In this document: positions 44,508 to 56,310 of the stretch, in pieces
Numbering within the stretch: the stretch's first letter is position 1
How the letters are laid out: each line of letters opens with the position of its first letter
DNA from: Eucommia ulmoides
Taxonomy: Eukaryota > Streptophyta > Magnoliopsida > Garryales > Eucommiaceae
Direction of reading: 5' to 3'
NCBI GenBank assembly: GCA_016647705.1
Contig: CM028327.1
Span: forward strand, 7,325,726 to 7,389,725
DNA: 64,000 nt
The notes under the pieces: generated by a model
Databases searched by the model: none
Told to the model about the DNA's origin: nothing
What the model saw: only the letters and a program-made list of their open reading frames with translations
Made by a program: the position numbers and the translations under genes

Positions 44508-47500
44508 TGTGGTATCAGAATCTACATACATGATTTAGGATCTACAATTAGTTTTTCGATTTTTTTTTATTTCTATTCATTTACGAAATCGAAGATTGCA
44601 ATCACAATTTGATGCGATTTTTCATTTCAATTAGATATGAAATATTAGGGCTTTTGTTCCTCTTGTTTTAAGTTTTAATTTGATATAAGATTAATTCAAT
44701 TTGGTTGTATAATCAGAGATAATTTCATATTTCAAGTTTTGGTTATGAACCCTAGAATACAACCGAAACTGAAACTTGGGGGCGTGATTTTATGTATATT
44801 TTTGCTTCTATTGAGACTAAAAACTTAGGACTTTTACTCCCATTGATTCAAGTTTTAATTTTATATATTACATATGTTATTTTGTTGTGTAATTACGAAG
44901 TATTTTATGGTTTACGTTTCGACTTCGAAACCCTAATGAAACCGAGATTTGTTTTTTAAAATTGAGCAAGATTGATGATGTTTTGATTCAATTAAACATC
45001 ATATAGAAGTTTTAAATTAGTATTAGACTTAAACACATACAAAATTAGATATAAATATGGGTTAAAATCAAGTTTTAGGTTTTTGGCCATGGAGGAATGA
45101 GAAAGCTCAAAAAATCGCGACTTGTGTTCAATTTTTGGTGATATTTCTATCAATTTTTCTTCAATTAATTGTTATAGACGTGTTAGAAAAACATAGATCT
45201 ACATAAACCTATAAAAAAATTGGAGAAAACGGCGACATTTTTAGGGTTTTGAAAAATCGGGTCTTACGACCCGGTTCAGACAACCTCCAGCCATGGTCCC
45301 TTATCCCACGCGCATAGGGGAGGCGCGTAGGGCGCGTGCGGCCCTATTCGGGGCCCGTTTTGGGTCTTCTTTTTTTCTGTGCATTTTTTTTTCACGTCTT
45401 CTAATTTTTTATAAAATTTATTTTATTTTTTGAGGATTAAAAATAATTTTTAGTTAATTATTACCTATTATGTAATTTAATTAGCTTAAAATTATTTTTA
45501 GGTATAATTTTTTATTGACAATTTTACAGAAATTATATTGGATGATTTGAGATAGAATTGCAGTACTCACTCTCCTATATTAAGATTTTTTGATGTGTAC
45601 TCTCCTAATTAGTTTAAATTCACATAAATTATCACGTCAAACGGTTGAGGGCTATTTTAACCCTCGAAAAGATGGAATTTGACTAAAACACATTTGACAC
45701 CGGACATAGTCCGGCGATTTTTCTCAGAAGACCATTCCTACCCAAAAATAAGGTATTATTTGTCAAAAATTATCACAGTTGACTTTCTGGTCAAACTTGG
45801 GCTTTTTGAGCCTTCGAGTGTTCTCTTTAGGTCATGAAATTTCACTCATATTACACTGCATCACCTTGTTAATTATAAGGGCGGAGGTAAAGGAGATAAT
45901 TTCTTTGATTCCCTTCTTCTCTTTGTCTTCTTTGTCGTTGAAGGGAGGCGAATACAGGGTTATGATATTGTCCTTGAAATTTGGCCTTAAAACAATGATA
46001 TTTTTTACGCTTTATACCCGAAAATTTAACTAGAATCTCACCTTGTCCAAGTAGTTTCAATTTAAACATATAAGATGTCTTATTAACTTCATATATTATT
46101 TTCTTAAGTGTAACAAATTGAAACTAGTAAGAATGTTTAATTACACAATTAACCCCTAAAGTTTAGAGGAAGATGATAGTGGGTCAAACCCTAATGAGTC
46201 GACTCATGATCACTCAGACAAATCGTGTTTTGGGCCCTAGATGCTAGCTAAGAAAAATCATAAATGTACTAGTAATAGGCCCAATACCTCAACATCCATT
46301 TGGAAATAGCCTGAAGTTAAAAGCCAATAGATTTCAATCTTTTATTCAGATGAAACTCAAAACTCCAACAGAGTGTTAAAGCCATCAGGAATGATCCAAA
46401 TAGAGATGGACTAGCCCATGTAGCATATTCTCATGATATCACTTTATTTTCTATTCACGGATGTGATAATGATGCATATTTTTTTTGTGTTTGTTTCTGA
46501 TGATAGAATTAGTTTTTGAGTTACGAGATTTACATCTTCCAAAAGAATTTGAATTTTGAGTTATGCAATTATGGTGCTCTTATTTTTGTGATATTTTCTA
46601 TATTTTCCTGATGCATAATTTGTTGTTTTGTATAATTTTTTATCATGAATAGTTTTTTTAAGTTTGATCTTACTTACGATCTACATACTCAAACACGATT
46701 AAGAAAAATCATAGTTATGAGTTGTTTGATTGGTTATGTAACCCTCGAAACATGAAAGGGTATTTATTCGTATATATTTGGACTTGTCTGCTAATTGATT
46801 GTGCTGCATGGCATTGTTTATTTTTCTTATTAAAGAAATTTTGTTATTCTTCATGCATCAAGTATAAAAGATGTTACTAAAAGTATATATCACCTGCCAA
46901 TTCTCGACTTTCTTTAATTAAAATCTCCATCAACAAAGAGGACGGTCGGTCATTGTTCAACAATTATGAATATTGTATAATCCTTTTTTGAATCTTAAAT
47001 TATTTTCTATTAAATAATTACCCTATCAAGATTTAGTTTGCAGTTAAATCTTGAGACATGTTATTTTATAAAAGAGTTGCATTTTAGGTAATATAGTCTT
47101 GAGAGACATCAAGTCTAAAGTATAAATTTTGACCTTAGGCTTATATTTGGATTCAGTCTCTTGAGAGACATCAAGTCTAAAGTAAATATTTTGACCTTGG
47201 GCTTGTATTTGGATTCAGTCTCTTGCATATCTCACTATGAAAAAAGATCATTTTTGACAACTTTTTCATTTTATGCATTAGAAGTAGTACATGTTATTGA
47301 ATCCCAATCACTTATATTACCTAATCCTAAACTGAGATTTTCTTTGAGATTGAGTTAGGCCCACTCCGTTTCTATATTAGGACTCTCGTTTGACGTTAGG
47401 CGTATTGAATCCCACATTATTTATGTATTTGATGGTTAGAAACCCTAAAGTGGTTTGACTCCTTATCTTTCTATTTATTATTTTTGTGAAATATTTATAT

Positions 47501-48326
47501 ATTGAGTAACATAATTAAGAGAATTATATCTTTGTTTTATTTTGATACCCTAATGGAAGCTGAAATAGATAGATAACTATTGAGAAGTGGTCATGGACAA
47601 TGAAATGTATGATAAGTATTCATGATTTTTAGTGGATTAAGTATGATATTAATAACTAATTTGGTTATTACTACATCTTCAGTCAACGAAAATGAGATAT
47701 TTCATTTTTCGAATTTGGGTTATGTTTGGGGTAATATATTTGCGTTTTGGAATGAAAGAAAAGTACTGAATTATTTTTGTACAATTTCGCATGGATTCCT
47801 TCTTATATTGCATGGGCCTTAAAGTATTTAATGGGTCATACATATATTCTGATGGGCTTGTTGGACCATTAATTATTTATTAATTAACAAGTCTGCTGGA
47901 ATTACTAATATGGATAAATTATTCATGAACATATAAGAAAGCCTTTAATCGAAAACACTATCACTGTGACTAGAATATCTTGGTAGGGATCCAGGTTTTA
48001 GCTCATTATATAGATATTGTTTTTATGTTTGGGCCTATATAATATCTCAGCCAACTGAATTTTTTTTTGTTACAACTTTTGGCCTTAAGGTTCATATTAA
48101 GGAACCCATAAAAATACTAATTATGATTAATTATAATTTTTCAATTTTTAAGTCCTTAATTTTCTTTATTCTATATAGAGACTAATTTAATAATTAATTT
48201 TAAATTGCAGAAAAATTGTTATTCAAATTCTTGCAACTATAATTGCTCGTTGATTATTGAAAATACATTTTGTAACGTACTTCATCTTATTTTGATCATA
48301 TTCATATATGTCGTTAATATGCACTA

Positions 48327-49960
48327 TTAATTGTTGGGCAATATTATTTAATTTTTTCATTTTGGAATGGTTACTTGTAAATTATTGAGGTTATTTTACC
48401 AAAGTGATTTAAGCAATATAATTTGTAAGTTTTCAAGTTCCTATTTTGTTGATGGAAAAATATTTAGATTAATTTGTGCATTTACCTGCCCAAAGGGGTT
48501 ATTGTGCAGATTAATTTAATTATTGGGCAATATTGTTTAATTTTTCCATTTTGGAATGGTTGCTCGTGAATTGTTGAGGTTATTTTACCAAAGTGATTTA
48601 ACCAACATAATTTGCAAGTTTCGAGTTCATATTTTGTTGATGGAAAAATATTTAAATTAATTTGTGCATTTACCTGCCCAAAGGGGATTATTGTGCAGAT
48701 TAATTTAATTGTTGGACAGTATTATTTAATTTTTTCATTTTGGAATGGTTGATTGTGAATTGTTGAGGTTATTTTACCAAAGTGATTTAACCAATATAAT
48801 TTGTAAGTTTCGAGTTCCTATTTTGTTGATGAAAAAATATTTAGATTAATTGTGCATTTACCTGCCCAAAGGGGGTTATTAAGCAGATTAATTTAATTGT
48901 TGGACAATATTGTTTAATTTTTTCATTTTGGAATGGTTGCTTATGAATTGTTGATGTTATTTTACCAAAGTGATTTAACCAACATAATTTACAAGTTTCG
49001 AGTTCCTATTTTGTTGATAGAAAAATGTTTAGATTAATTTGTGCATCATCTATCCAAAGGGGGTTATTGTGCATATTAATTTAATTGTTGGGCAATATTA
49101 TTTAATTTTTCCATTTTGAAATGGTTGTTTGTGAATTGTTGAGGTTATTTTACCAAAGTGATTTAACCAACATAATTTGTAAGTTTCGAGTTCCTATTTT
49201 ATTGATGAAAAAATATTTAGATTAATTTGTGCATTCACCTGCCCAAAGGGGGTTATTGAGCAGATTAATTTAATTGTTGAGCAATATAACTTAATTTGTC
49301 TCAATTTGGAACGTTTGCTTGTGAATTGTTGAAGTTATTTTACCAAAATGATTTAACCAATATAATTTGTAAGTTTCGAGTTCTTATTTTGTTGATGAAA
49401 AAATGTTTAGATTAATTTGTGCATTTACTTATCCAAAGAGAGTTATTGTGCAAATTAATTTAATTGTTGGGTAATATTGTTTAATTTTTTCATTTTAGAA
49501 TGGTTGATTGTGAATTGTTGATGTTATTTTACCAAAGTGATTTAACCAACATAGTTTGCAAGTTTCGAGTTCCTATTTTATCGATGAGAAAATGTTTAGA
49601 TTAATTTGTACATTCACCTGTCCAAATGAGGTTATTGTGCAGATTAATTTAATTGTTGGGTAATATAGTTTAATTTTTCTAATTTAGAACGTTTACTTGT
49701 AAATTATTGAGGTTATTTTATTAAAGTGATTTAACCAATATAGTTTGCGAGTTTTTGGGTTCTTATTTTGTTGATGGAAAAATTTTATAGCTTACTTTTC
49801 TCAATTTGGAACATTTGTTTGTAAATTGATGACATTATTTTACCAAAATGATTTAACCAACATAATTTGCAAGTTTTTGAGTTCTTATTTTGTTGATGAA
49901 AAAAATTTCAAATTAATTTGTGTACTTACCTACCCAAATGAGGTTATTGTGCAAATTAAT
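48327..49960. repeat. 189 bp tandem array inside the LTR element
   Basis: ATTGTTGGGCAATATT or close variants start near 48327, 48517, 48706, 48896, 49084, 49275, 49464 and 49651, i.e. every 187-191 bases, about eight full units and a decayed partial one after 49790. Other fixed parts of each unit: ATTTTACCAAAGTGATTTAA, AAGTTTCGAGTTCCTATTTT, TTACCTGCCCAAAGGG. Units differ at about 5-15% of positions by eye. Not coding. Confidence 0.92.
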
Positions 49961-51047
49961 TTAATTTCATGAGGATATTATGTGAAATAAATGATTTGAT
50001 AAATTTGTTTGCCCAAAGGGAATGAATTTTGAAAGATTATTTATTTCATTATATTTTTTAAGGAAATATATGGATTTGAAAGTTAATCTATCAAAATGGG
50101 ATGAATTTTTAAATCTGTAAATTTTTCTTATTATGTTAATTCTCGTGATTAAAGAATAATTATTTATTATAAACTCTGACCAAATGGGAGTTTATGATAA
50201 TACAATTGATTTTTATATTGTATTACATATACTTAATTGAGCATTTTGCCCCATTGTCCATAATTGATCTAAGTGCAATTTTTTGTGAAACCAAATTCTT
50301 TTTGTTGTGAACAACAATAACACCACAATAAAATTCTAAATTGATTCCTTAATTTAATGAGAATCTTTGTAATCCTCTTTATTTCGATGATTGTGTCATG
50401 TAAGCATTGATCACTATTGTTATAAAGTTTTTATTATTTGATTGATTTTCAAGCTTAAAGAATAATTATTTATTGTAAACTATGCCCAAAGGAGAATTTA
50501 TGATAATGCAATTGATTCTTATATTGTGTCACTTATACTTATTTGAGCATTCTTCGATTTAGTGGGAGTTTTCTTATATTTTTCTTTAATTCTATGATAC
50601 GTTGTGACCACTATTGTTATGCGTTTTGTAAAATTGAATTCTATTTGATGATCATCATTATTGCACATTATATTATTGCGTATTATATTATTTGAATCGA
50701 TTATACTAAATCAAAATTTAAGACCCATAGAGTTCAAGGAACATGTTGTGAATATGGGTGTCATTGGGTCTTTTGATTCTTTGGTTTAGTGGGAGCTTTT
50801 GTTTCCCTTTATTTCGATAATTACATTGTGATCACTATTGTTATGCGCTTTACAAAATTGAAATTCATTTGATGATCATAATTATTGCGAATTATATTGT
50901 CGCATATCATATTATTTGAATTGATTATATAATATGATATCTTAAGATATTGTACTTTAAAAATTACAATTGTATACTTTTGGTTGTCATTAATCACTAT
51001 TTTGAGATCTCGTGATGTATTGTTAGTGACAAATGACTTGTTAAAGT

Positions 51048-51215
51048 CAAACAATTTCATATTGTTGAGAAATTGCAGCAATTTCATTTTGTTGAAAACT
51101 GTAACAGCAATTTCATTTTATTAAAAAATTGCAGCAGTTTTATTTTATTGAGAAATTGCAGCAATTTCATTTTGTTGAGAAACTGCAATTACAATTTCAT
51201 TTTGTTGAGAAATTG
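51048..51215. repeat. Short tandem repeat, 27-35 bp units
   Basis: GCAGCAATTTCATTTTGTTG and variants recur five to six times (AAATTGCAGC / AACTGCAATT / AAATTGTAAT). It sits some 330 bp before the 3' LTR of the copy A element. Confidence 0.85.
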
Positions 51216-51548
51216 TAATGAGGACCGATAAAAACAATACATATTGATAATGATCACATGTTGGCATTAATTTTTGACTACACTACTGGGCTTACGATCC
51301 ATATCGATATGATTATAAGTATTTGTGAATATGAAAGTCTTATGTTTGTTGAGATTAACATATAACTATCATAATTCAATATTAAGATCATGTTGGACTG
51401 GATAAGTTTATCCAGATGCTATTTATAGACTATCATTTCTTTAAACAAAAGGTGTGGTCACACCAAAAATAAATGTTTTCTGTTATTAACCCGAGAGTCT
51501 TATTTTCAAAATTAAATTTATTCAATTCATGTAACCCAAGTGGGAGAA

Positions 51549-52013
51549 TGTTGTAATATTTTTATGAGCTAACATTAATTGAATTTATTGTTTTACAAAA
51601 ATGGATTAATGAATAGTCTATTATTTAAGCAACCCAAATAATCAGTAATCATATTTTGATTTGAGTTGTAGCGTCTTTTTTGCAGAAGTTCAGTTAAGTG
51701 GTAAGTGTAGGTTTAAAGTTTCGTTGAAGCCTGTTATGGGAGGGCCCAACGTGAAACCCTAGTATATATAACTAGGTCCATTCCCTAATCTAGAATACAG
51801 GGGGTTTCTTCCCATTGAAAGCCGCCACCACGAAATCTAGATCATAGAGAATAAGACCTAGTTAGTAATCCGCTGCGATAGATTCAATCTTCTGCGATGG
51901 CTGAGACATGTGCGCTTTCGATTACCTTTCTTCATTGTTGTGTCCTATAATCCATGTATGTTTACGATTATTAATTAATTCAGTTTTATTGTGATTATGA
52001 GAAATAATCAACA
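51549..52013 (+). repeat. 3' LTR of the copy A element
   Basis: Starts TGTTGTAATATTTTTATG and ends AATAATCAACA, followed by the TSD CAGCC. Preceded by a purine run AAGTGGGAGAA. Confidence 0.88.
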
Positions 52014-52560
52014 CAGCCATCTTTTGCTAAATTTTTTCTAGTTACATATAAATATTTTTAGTGTATTTTTTAGTTATATCTTTTTATATGTATATTTTTT
52101 AGTTACATTCACGTAATTTTTTTAGACGACTAGTAACTGAAAAACTCGTTAAATATAACAAAAATAATTCCAGTGACCGATGATCGGAGTTTTGGCAACT
52201 GAAGGTGGTGGAATCCGGCAGGCAGAATCCGACGACCGGCAGGGTGGGACAACGATTACTGACGCAACCCTAATTGGAATATTAATGTTTCCATAAACTC
52301 TAATAGATGGGATTAAAACTAAAGTAGTTATTTGGTTTGTGACTTTTTATTAATTTATTGTCATTATTAGAACCTCCCACTAACTAATGTCATTCATCGA
52401 TTGGACGTCTTAAATACAATTCACAAGAGTAAAAAAATATATGTCGTAAAATGAAATTTAGTGTAAATTTAAGGTCTCTAAGTGTAATATATCCCCCCCC
52501 CCCCAAAAAAAAAAAAAGGAATGATTTCCAAATCTTGATCTAGGAATCAGAATAATATTT
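52014..52560. other. Spacer past the LTR element
   Basis: Continues the host sequence broken by the LTR element. It holds ACCGGCAGGGTGGG-like GC-rich patches (52190-52250) and a C-run followed by an A-run at 52493-52517. No gene. Confidence 0.4.
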
Positions 52561-52564
52561 AGAT

Positions 52565-52875
52565 ATTTTCGCACTTTGCACCCCTAAAGTTTTAGAGAAA
52601 TCTCACTTTAACTCATATCATTTCAATTTGAACATATTAAACTCTGAAATATTCAAATCGTGTTAAATTAATCATTCCATCATTTTTTATGATGAAATTC
52701 ACTCACATGGGTGATTTCGTGTTTTGCACGTTGCTCATTTCCATCATAAAAAATGATGGAACTACCGATTTGAACTAACTTGACATAATTTGAATACTTT
52801 AGAGTTTAATATGTGCAAATTGAAAGTACAAGGGCTAAATGAAATTTCTCCAAAACTTTAAGGGCATAAAGTGCA
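52565..52875. mobile_element. Palindromic MITE, Mutator-like type, copy 3
   Basis: Best-kept copy of the family at 162 and 23883. Ends GCACTTTGCACCCCTAAAG and CTTTAAGGGCATAAAGTGC; inner TCATTCCATCATTTTTTATG / CATAAAAAATGATGGAAC. Almost the whole element could fold into one hairpin. Confidence 0.75.
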
Positions 52876-52935
52876 AAAACCTCTAATATTTTTTAAAAAA
52901 AGAAGTCCAACCCCAAACAATCAAGTACACATTTA

Positions 52936-53394
52936 CGCTGCGTTTGGTACGTTGGAATGGAATGAAAAGGAATGGAATGACAATAGGATTGAAATTAGTA
53001 TGGTAATGGAATGGAATGGTCATTATCATTCCTATGTTTGGTGACGAAAGGGATTACATGTGGTATTGGAATGACATCAAAGGGTAAAATAGTAATTTTA
53101 TTGAATTTTAAAACAATATAATAGTTAATTTAATTAAATTTCATTTGAATTTAAATATTTATTTAGTATTTAGTCTCGTTTTTTGGCCAATTATTGATTA
53201 AAACCTAATCCTATATAATTGGGATTAACCAATACCAAGTTTATCTTGGTATTGGTTAATCTCATGCTTTGTGGGATTAGGGATTCCTTAGTAATGGGAA
53301 TGCGATTAAATCCTATGTACCAAACATAGGAATGGAATGACCATTCCCATGGTCATTCCAATCCCATCTTAAATCCCGCATACCAAACGTCACC
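52936..53394. mobile_element. PIF/Harbinger-like MITE
   Basis: Ends CGCTGCGTTTGGTACG and CATACCAAACGTCACC; TTA at both flanks (52933-52935, 53395-53397). Inner GGAATGGAATG tracts pair with CATTCCATTCC-type ones. Intergenic. Confidence 0.8.
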
Positions 53395-53544
53395 TTAGTG
53401 CTTTGCCATACTTTTTTTACCTATCATAAACTATGCGTGTTGAATGTAACACTTAATTTTTAGAATGTTGTTGAATGTGATCCGATTGAACCAATTTGAT
53501 TTGGAATAATATCAACATGCATGTTGAATGTAACATTGTCAAAT

Positions 53545-54840
53545 TGTTTTCATATATCAATTGTGTTAGACGTGTACAAGTTTTCCATTAATTAATTATA
53601 TATATATATAGTATTTATCTCTTTCATCATTTGCTTAAAATTAGATAACTTTCCTATTATTTACCAAATACTGATCATCATCCCACTAGTTTTGATCAAA
53701 CACCATTTAGTTTCTCTATAGATTAAAAAATATTAAAAAATTTATTATAATGATAATTTTACTTATAATAATTTAAAATAATTAAAAATTAAAATATATA
53801 AATACCCATTTAAGTGTATATATATTTCTCTTTTATCCTTCACCTTTTTTTAACAAATTAAAAAAAATGACGGAGGGTGGCGATAGGTGGGATGGGTTAG
53901 AGGTAAATGTAGTTTTTTGAAAAATAAAATAGGAGTAAAAAATAAAAATTTTAAAATAAAAGTGTTAGTGATTTTTTTTAAAAAATAAAATAATATTTTT
54001 TTGAAATAAAGAAAAGGGTATTCATATATATATATATATATTTTAAAAAATGGATCAAAGGGTTGATCGGTATTTTTCAAATAATAAGAGAAAATTGTGA
54101 TTTTAGGTAAAATAACGGGAAATAACTTAGTGAATAAATTCGTATTATAGTGAATATTAGTTACATGTAACGAATATTAATTATAATTTAATAATTGTTA
54201 TATTTCTACATATATCTTCGTATTTTTGGTTACTCATACTTATGTAATATTAGTTACATGTTACAATTATATATATATATGATGTTGTCAAAAAATCCCC
54301 AGAACATGTAACAGCTCCGCACGTACCAAATTTTTTTGTAACCTGCATCTATTGCCCCTCTTAACCTACAAAATCGATTAGTTCTAAGGGGACACCGGTG
54401 TGGTGTCAGCCAAAGAACTTCCGGCGTGAGAATAAGTCAGTTCATTCAAGGGTATTAGGCAAAAAACTGCATTGTAAAAATAATGTGATACATTTCCCTT
54501 ATTTATAGATTGAGCATATTATGACCGTTGGAGATGGGTGACCTAATATTTGATGACTTGGTCTTCCCTCATTATATTGCTATTTAATAGAGATTCAATT
54601 AGGAGTTATACAATTAGTGAGGAGTTACACCCTTTTGGCTCTCTCACTTTAAGTGTGAATTAGGTTATTTGATCTTTCACTTGATGGATCCGTATATTGA
54701 TCATCGGTTTGGACCAACGTCCACGACTCGGCTAGTTTTGAGCTTTGGGCTTATTGTGATAGACTTCTCTTGAGTAGCGGGAATTTTTCCCGCATCAATA
54801 TATATGTGTGTGTGTGTGTGTGTGTGTAATATTTGTGACA
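53545..54840. repeat. Partial third copy (C) of the duplicated sequence
   Basis: Matches 42495-43440 of copy A and 58617-59585 of copy B: TCAAATTGTTTTCATATATC, TGACGGAGGGTGGCGATA, GTTGATCGGTATTTTTC, GTGAATATTAGTTACATG. Relative to A it lacks about 160 bp near 54115 and is opened by a solo LTR at 54280-54797. It ends where copy B begins. Confidence 0.85.
54280..54797. mobile_element. Putative solo LTR, 518 bp
   Basis: Starts TGATGTTGTC and ends CGCATCA, flanked by ATATA on both sides. It interrupts copy C between GTTACAATTATATAT and GTAATATTTGTGACAT, which are adjacent in copies A and B, so the insertion is certain; the LTR call rests on the TG...CA ends and 5 bp flanks. Fossil, family unknown. 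Confidence 0.65.
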
Positions 54841-55068
54841 TTATTATAAAAATTCAAAAATTATTATACATCATAAAAATTATTAAAAATAACTTTATAT
54901 TTTCTAAAAAATTATTGTAGCGCGTAGACTGTATATGATAAAATTTTACTTTCATGTTCATGAAAAAAAAAAATCCATTTATTTATTATTTGACCTTTTA
55001 AATTTAAAAATATAATTTTATTGATTTTAAAATAACTTTTTAAAATATTAACCAACTTGGATCAAAGC

Positions 55069-55424
55069 TGTTAGATTCCTGTTCCACATTACTCATATGA
55101 GAGTTCCCAAGCCACTATATAATTAAAGGAGTTACTCCACTTAGTACCATATAGTTTTAAGTTGGAATCTCCTAACATGATATCAGAGTCAAGGTTATGG
55201 TTCTCTCATTCCCTCGTAGTCAAATCATCTGTGCAAGTCGGGAGTTGCACATTTCTCATCATTCTCTCGTAGTCAAATCATTCGTACAAATTGGAGGTTG
55301 CACTCAAGAGCAGGTGTTAGATTCCTATCCCACATCGCTCATATGAGAGTTCCCAAGCCACTATATAAATCAAATGAGTTATTCCATTTAATATTATATG
55401 GTTTTAAGTTGGAACCTCCTAACA
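55069..55424 (+). mobile_element. TRIM retrotransposon in copy B only
   Basis: LTRs 55069-55177 and 55315-55424 (TGTTAGATTCC ... CTCCTAACA), primer-binding site TGATATCAGAGTC after the first, and no coding. Copy A at 39443-39454 has the uninterrupted site (AAAGC then TTTTGAC). The flanks AAAGC and AAAAC look like the TSD. Related to the TRIMs in NHX intron 2 but a different subtype. Fossil. Confidence 0.85.
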
Positions 55425-56154
55425 AAACTTTTGACACATTTGTGTAATTCTTGTATATTAATTATAATTTTTTGTTGTATTTTATTTTCTTATTAAATTG
55501 ATAAATATTTTTGGAAAAAATAACTATTTATATTCTCCCATTGCGAAATTTATAATTTTTATTTTTTTGGGTATTATTGTGAAATTTAATCGTAACATAA
55601 ATGATTTTATTTGTATTTGTGAAATTTATTTTTAATTTTATTTGTTTAAAAGGTTAGATAGTAAAATTCAACAATTTTCGTCTATTAAATTTTTATATAG
55701 TGAAATTCAACTATTTTCGTATATTACATATTTACAGTATTTAGAAGGTGTTAGTCTGGTTGATCAATAGAGATATCTCATTTTCTTATCAATTAGAGTT
55801 CGATTTTTCTAGATAACACTTTATAAATTAAACCTTGAATTTAATTATGAATGCACCAATACGATATGAGAGAGTGCACCTTTAAGAACGTCCGGGAGGT
55901 GATTAGTTGAGATGCACGTAAATTGCCTCAGATACACCTTATTGTATAATAATAATAATTAAAAAAAAAAAGAAGATATTTGTAGTCATAGAATTAAATA
56001 AGTCAACATTAAATTTTTAAATGATAGAAATAATAAGAAAAAATGAAAAAAAAAATGGAATGGGGGGAAATTTTTTTTCATATATTTTTTTGCCACTCAT
56101 AGATTATTTTCAATTCAAAATTATATTATTATATCATTTGAATATACCAATATA

Positions 56155-56310
56155 GTATAGTTCAAGTGGTAAAGGTCGCTTAAGTTAAAGTAATTGAGGG
56201 ACCTCTATAAGGTCAAGAGTTCGAGTGTACGGAAAAATATTTATTGGAAAGGACAGCCATGCACCCTAAATGAGATTAGTCTTACAACCTGTGTGGAATG
56301 GAATTAATAA
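56155..56310 (+). mobile_element. tRNA-derived SINE in copy B
   Basis: Counterpart of 40128-40280: TATAGTTCAAGTGGTAAAGG, AAGAGTTCGAGTGTACGG, then GCACCCTAAATGAGATTAG. It is followed by two more copies of the tail (CCTAAACGAGATTAGT at about 56345 and 56412), where copy A has one. Confidence 0.65.

Larger units (their letters stand above)
39322..47861. repeat. Segmental duplication, copy A
   Basis: Aligns in direct orientation with copy B at 54943-64000. Anchors in the same order: CCAACTTGGATCAAAGC (39430 / 55051), GTACGCCGCCTTTTC (40450 / 56550), TTGAATTAAGGGCTAATC (41952 / 58065), TGACGGAGGGTGGCGATA (42842 / 58949), CTGTTGGAATATTTTTATG (44043 / 60198), GAGGACGGTCGGTCATTG (46938 / 63088). By eye about 5% differences in the 5' LTR part. 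B ends at the window edge, so the true unit is longer (spacing about 15.6-16.1 kb). No genes lie in either copy. Confidence 0.93.
44044..52013 (+). mobile_element. Non-coding LTR retrotransposon (LARD-like, probable Copia kin), copy A
   Basis: 5' LTR 44044-44507 and 3' LTR 51549-52013 (both about 465 bp, TGTTG ... AATCA-A/CA). TSD CAGCC at 44039-44043 and 52014-52018. Primer-binding site TGGTATCAGAATC just after the 5' LTR; polypurine tract AAGTGGGAGAA before the 3' LTR. The 7.0 kb inside holds no recognisable gag or pol, a GC-rich patch (45290-45360), a 189 bp tandem array (48327-49960) and a short repeat (51048-51215). About 16 differences in the first 160 aligned LTR bases by eye, so the insertion is old, a few million years with usual plant rates. 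Fossil; it would have needed another element to move. Confidence 0.85.

Noticed and set aside
45779-46033. 84-codon frame present in both duplicate copies (also 61926-62180)
   Set aside because: It is kept because the duplicate is young; it lies inside the non-coding LTR element, has no recognisable domain, and its changes do not look protein-constrained by eye.
48327-49960. Regular direct repeats as a possible CRISPR-like array
   Set aside because: The whole 189 bp unit is repeated, with no unique spacers, in plant nuclear DNA within an LTR element; it is a tandem satellite-like array.
54798-54830. Part of the solo LTR or a separate (GT)n insertion
   Set aside because: The GT run lies just past the TSD-like ATATA and joins to the copy C sequence; it is simple microsatellite growth.
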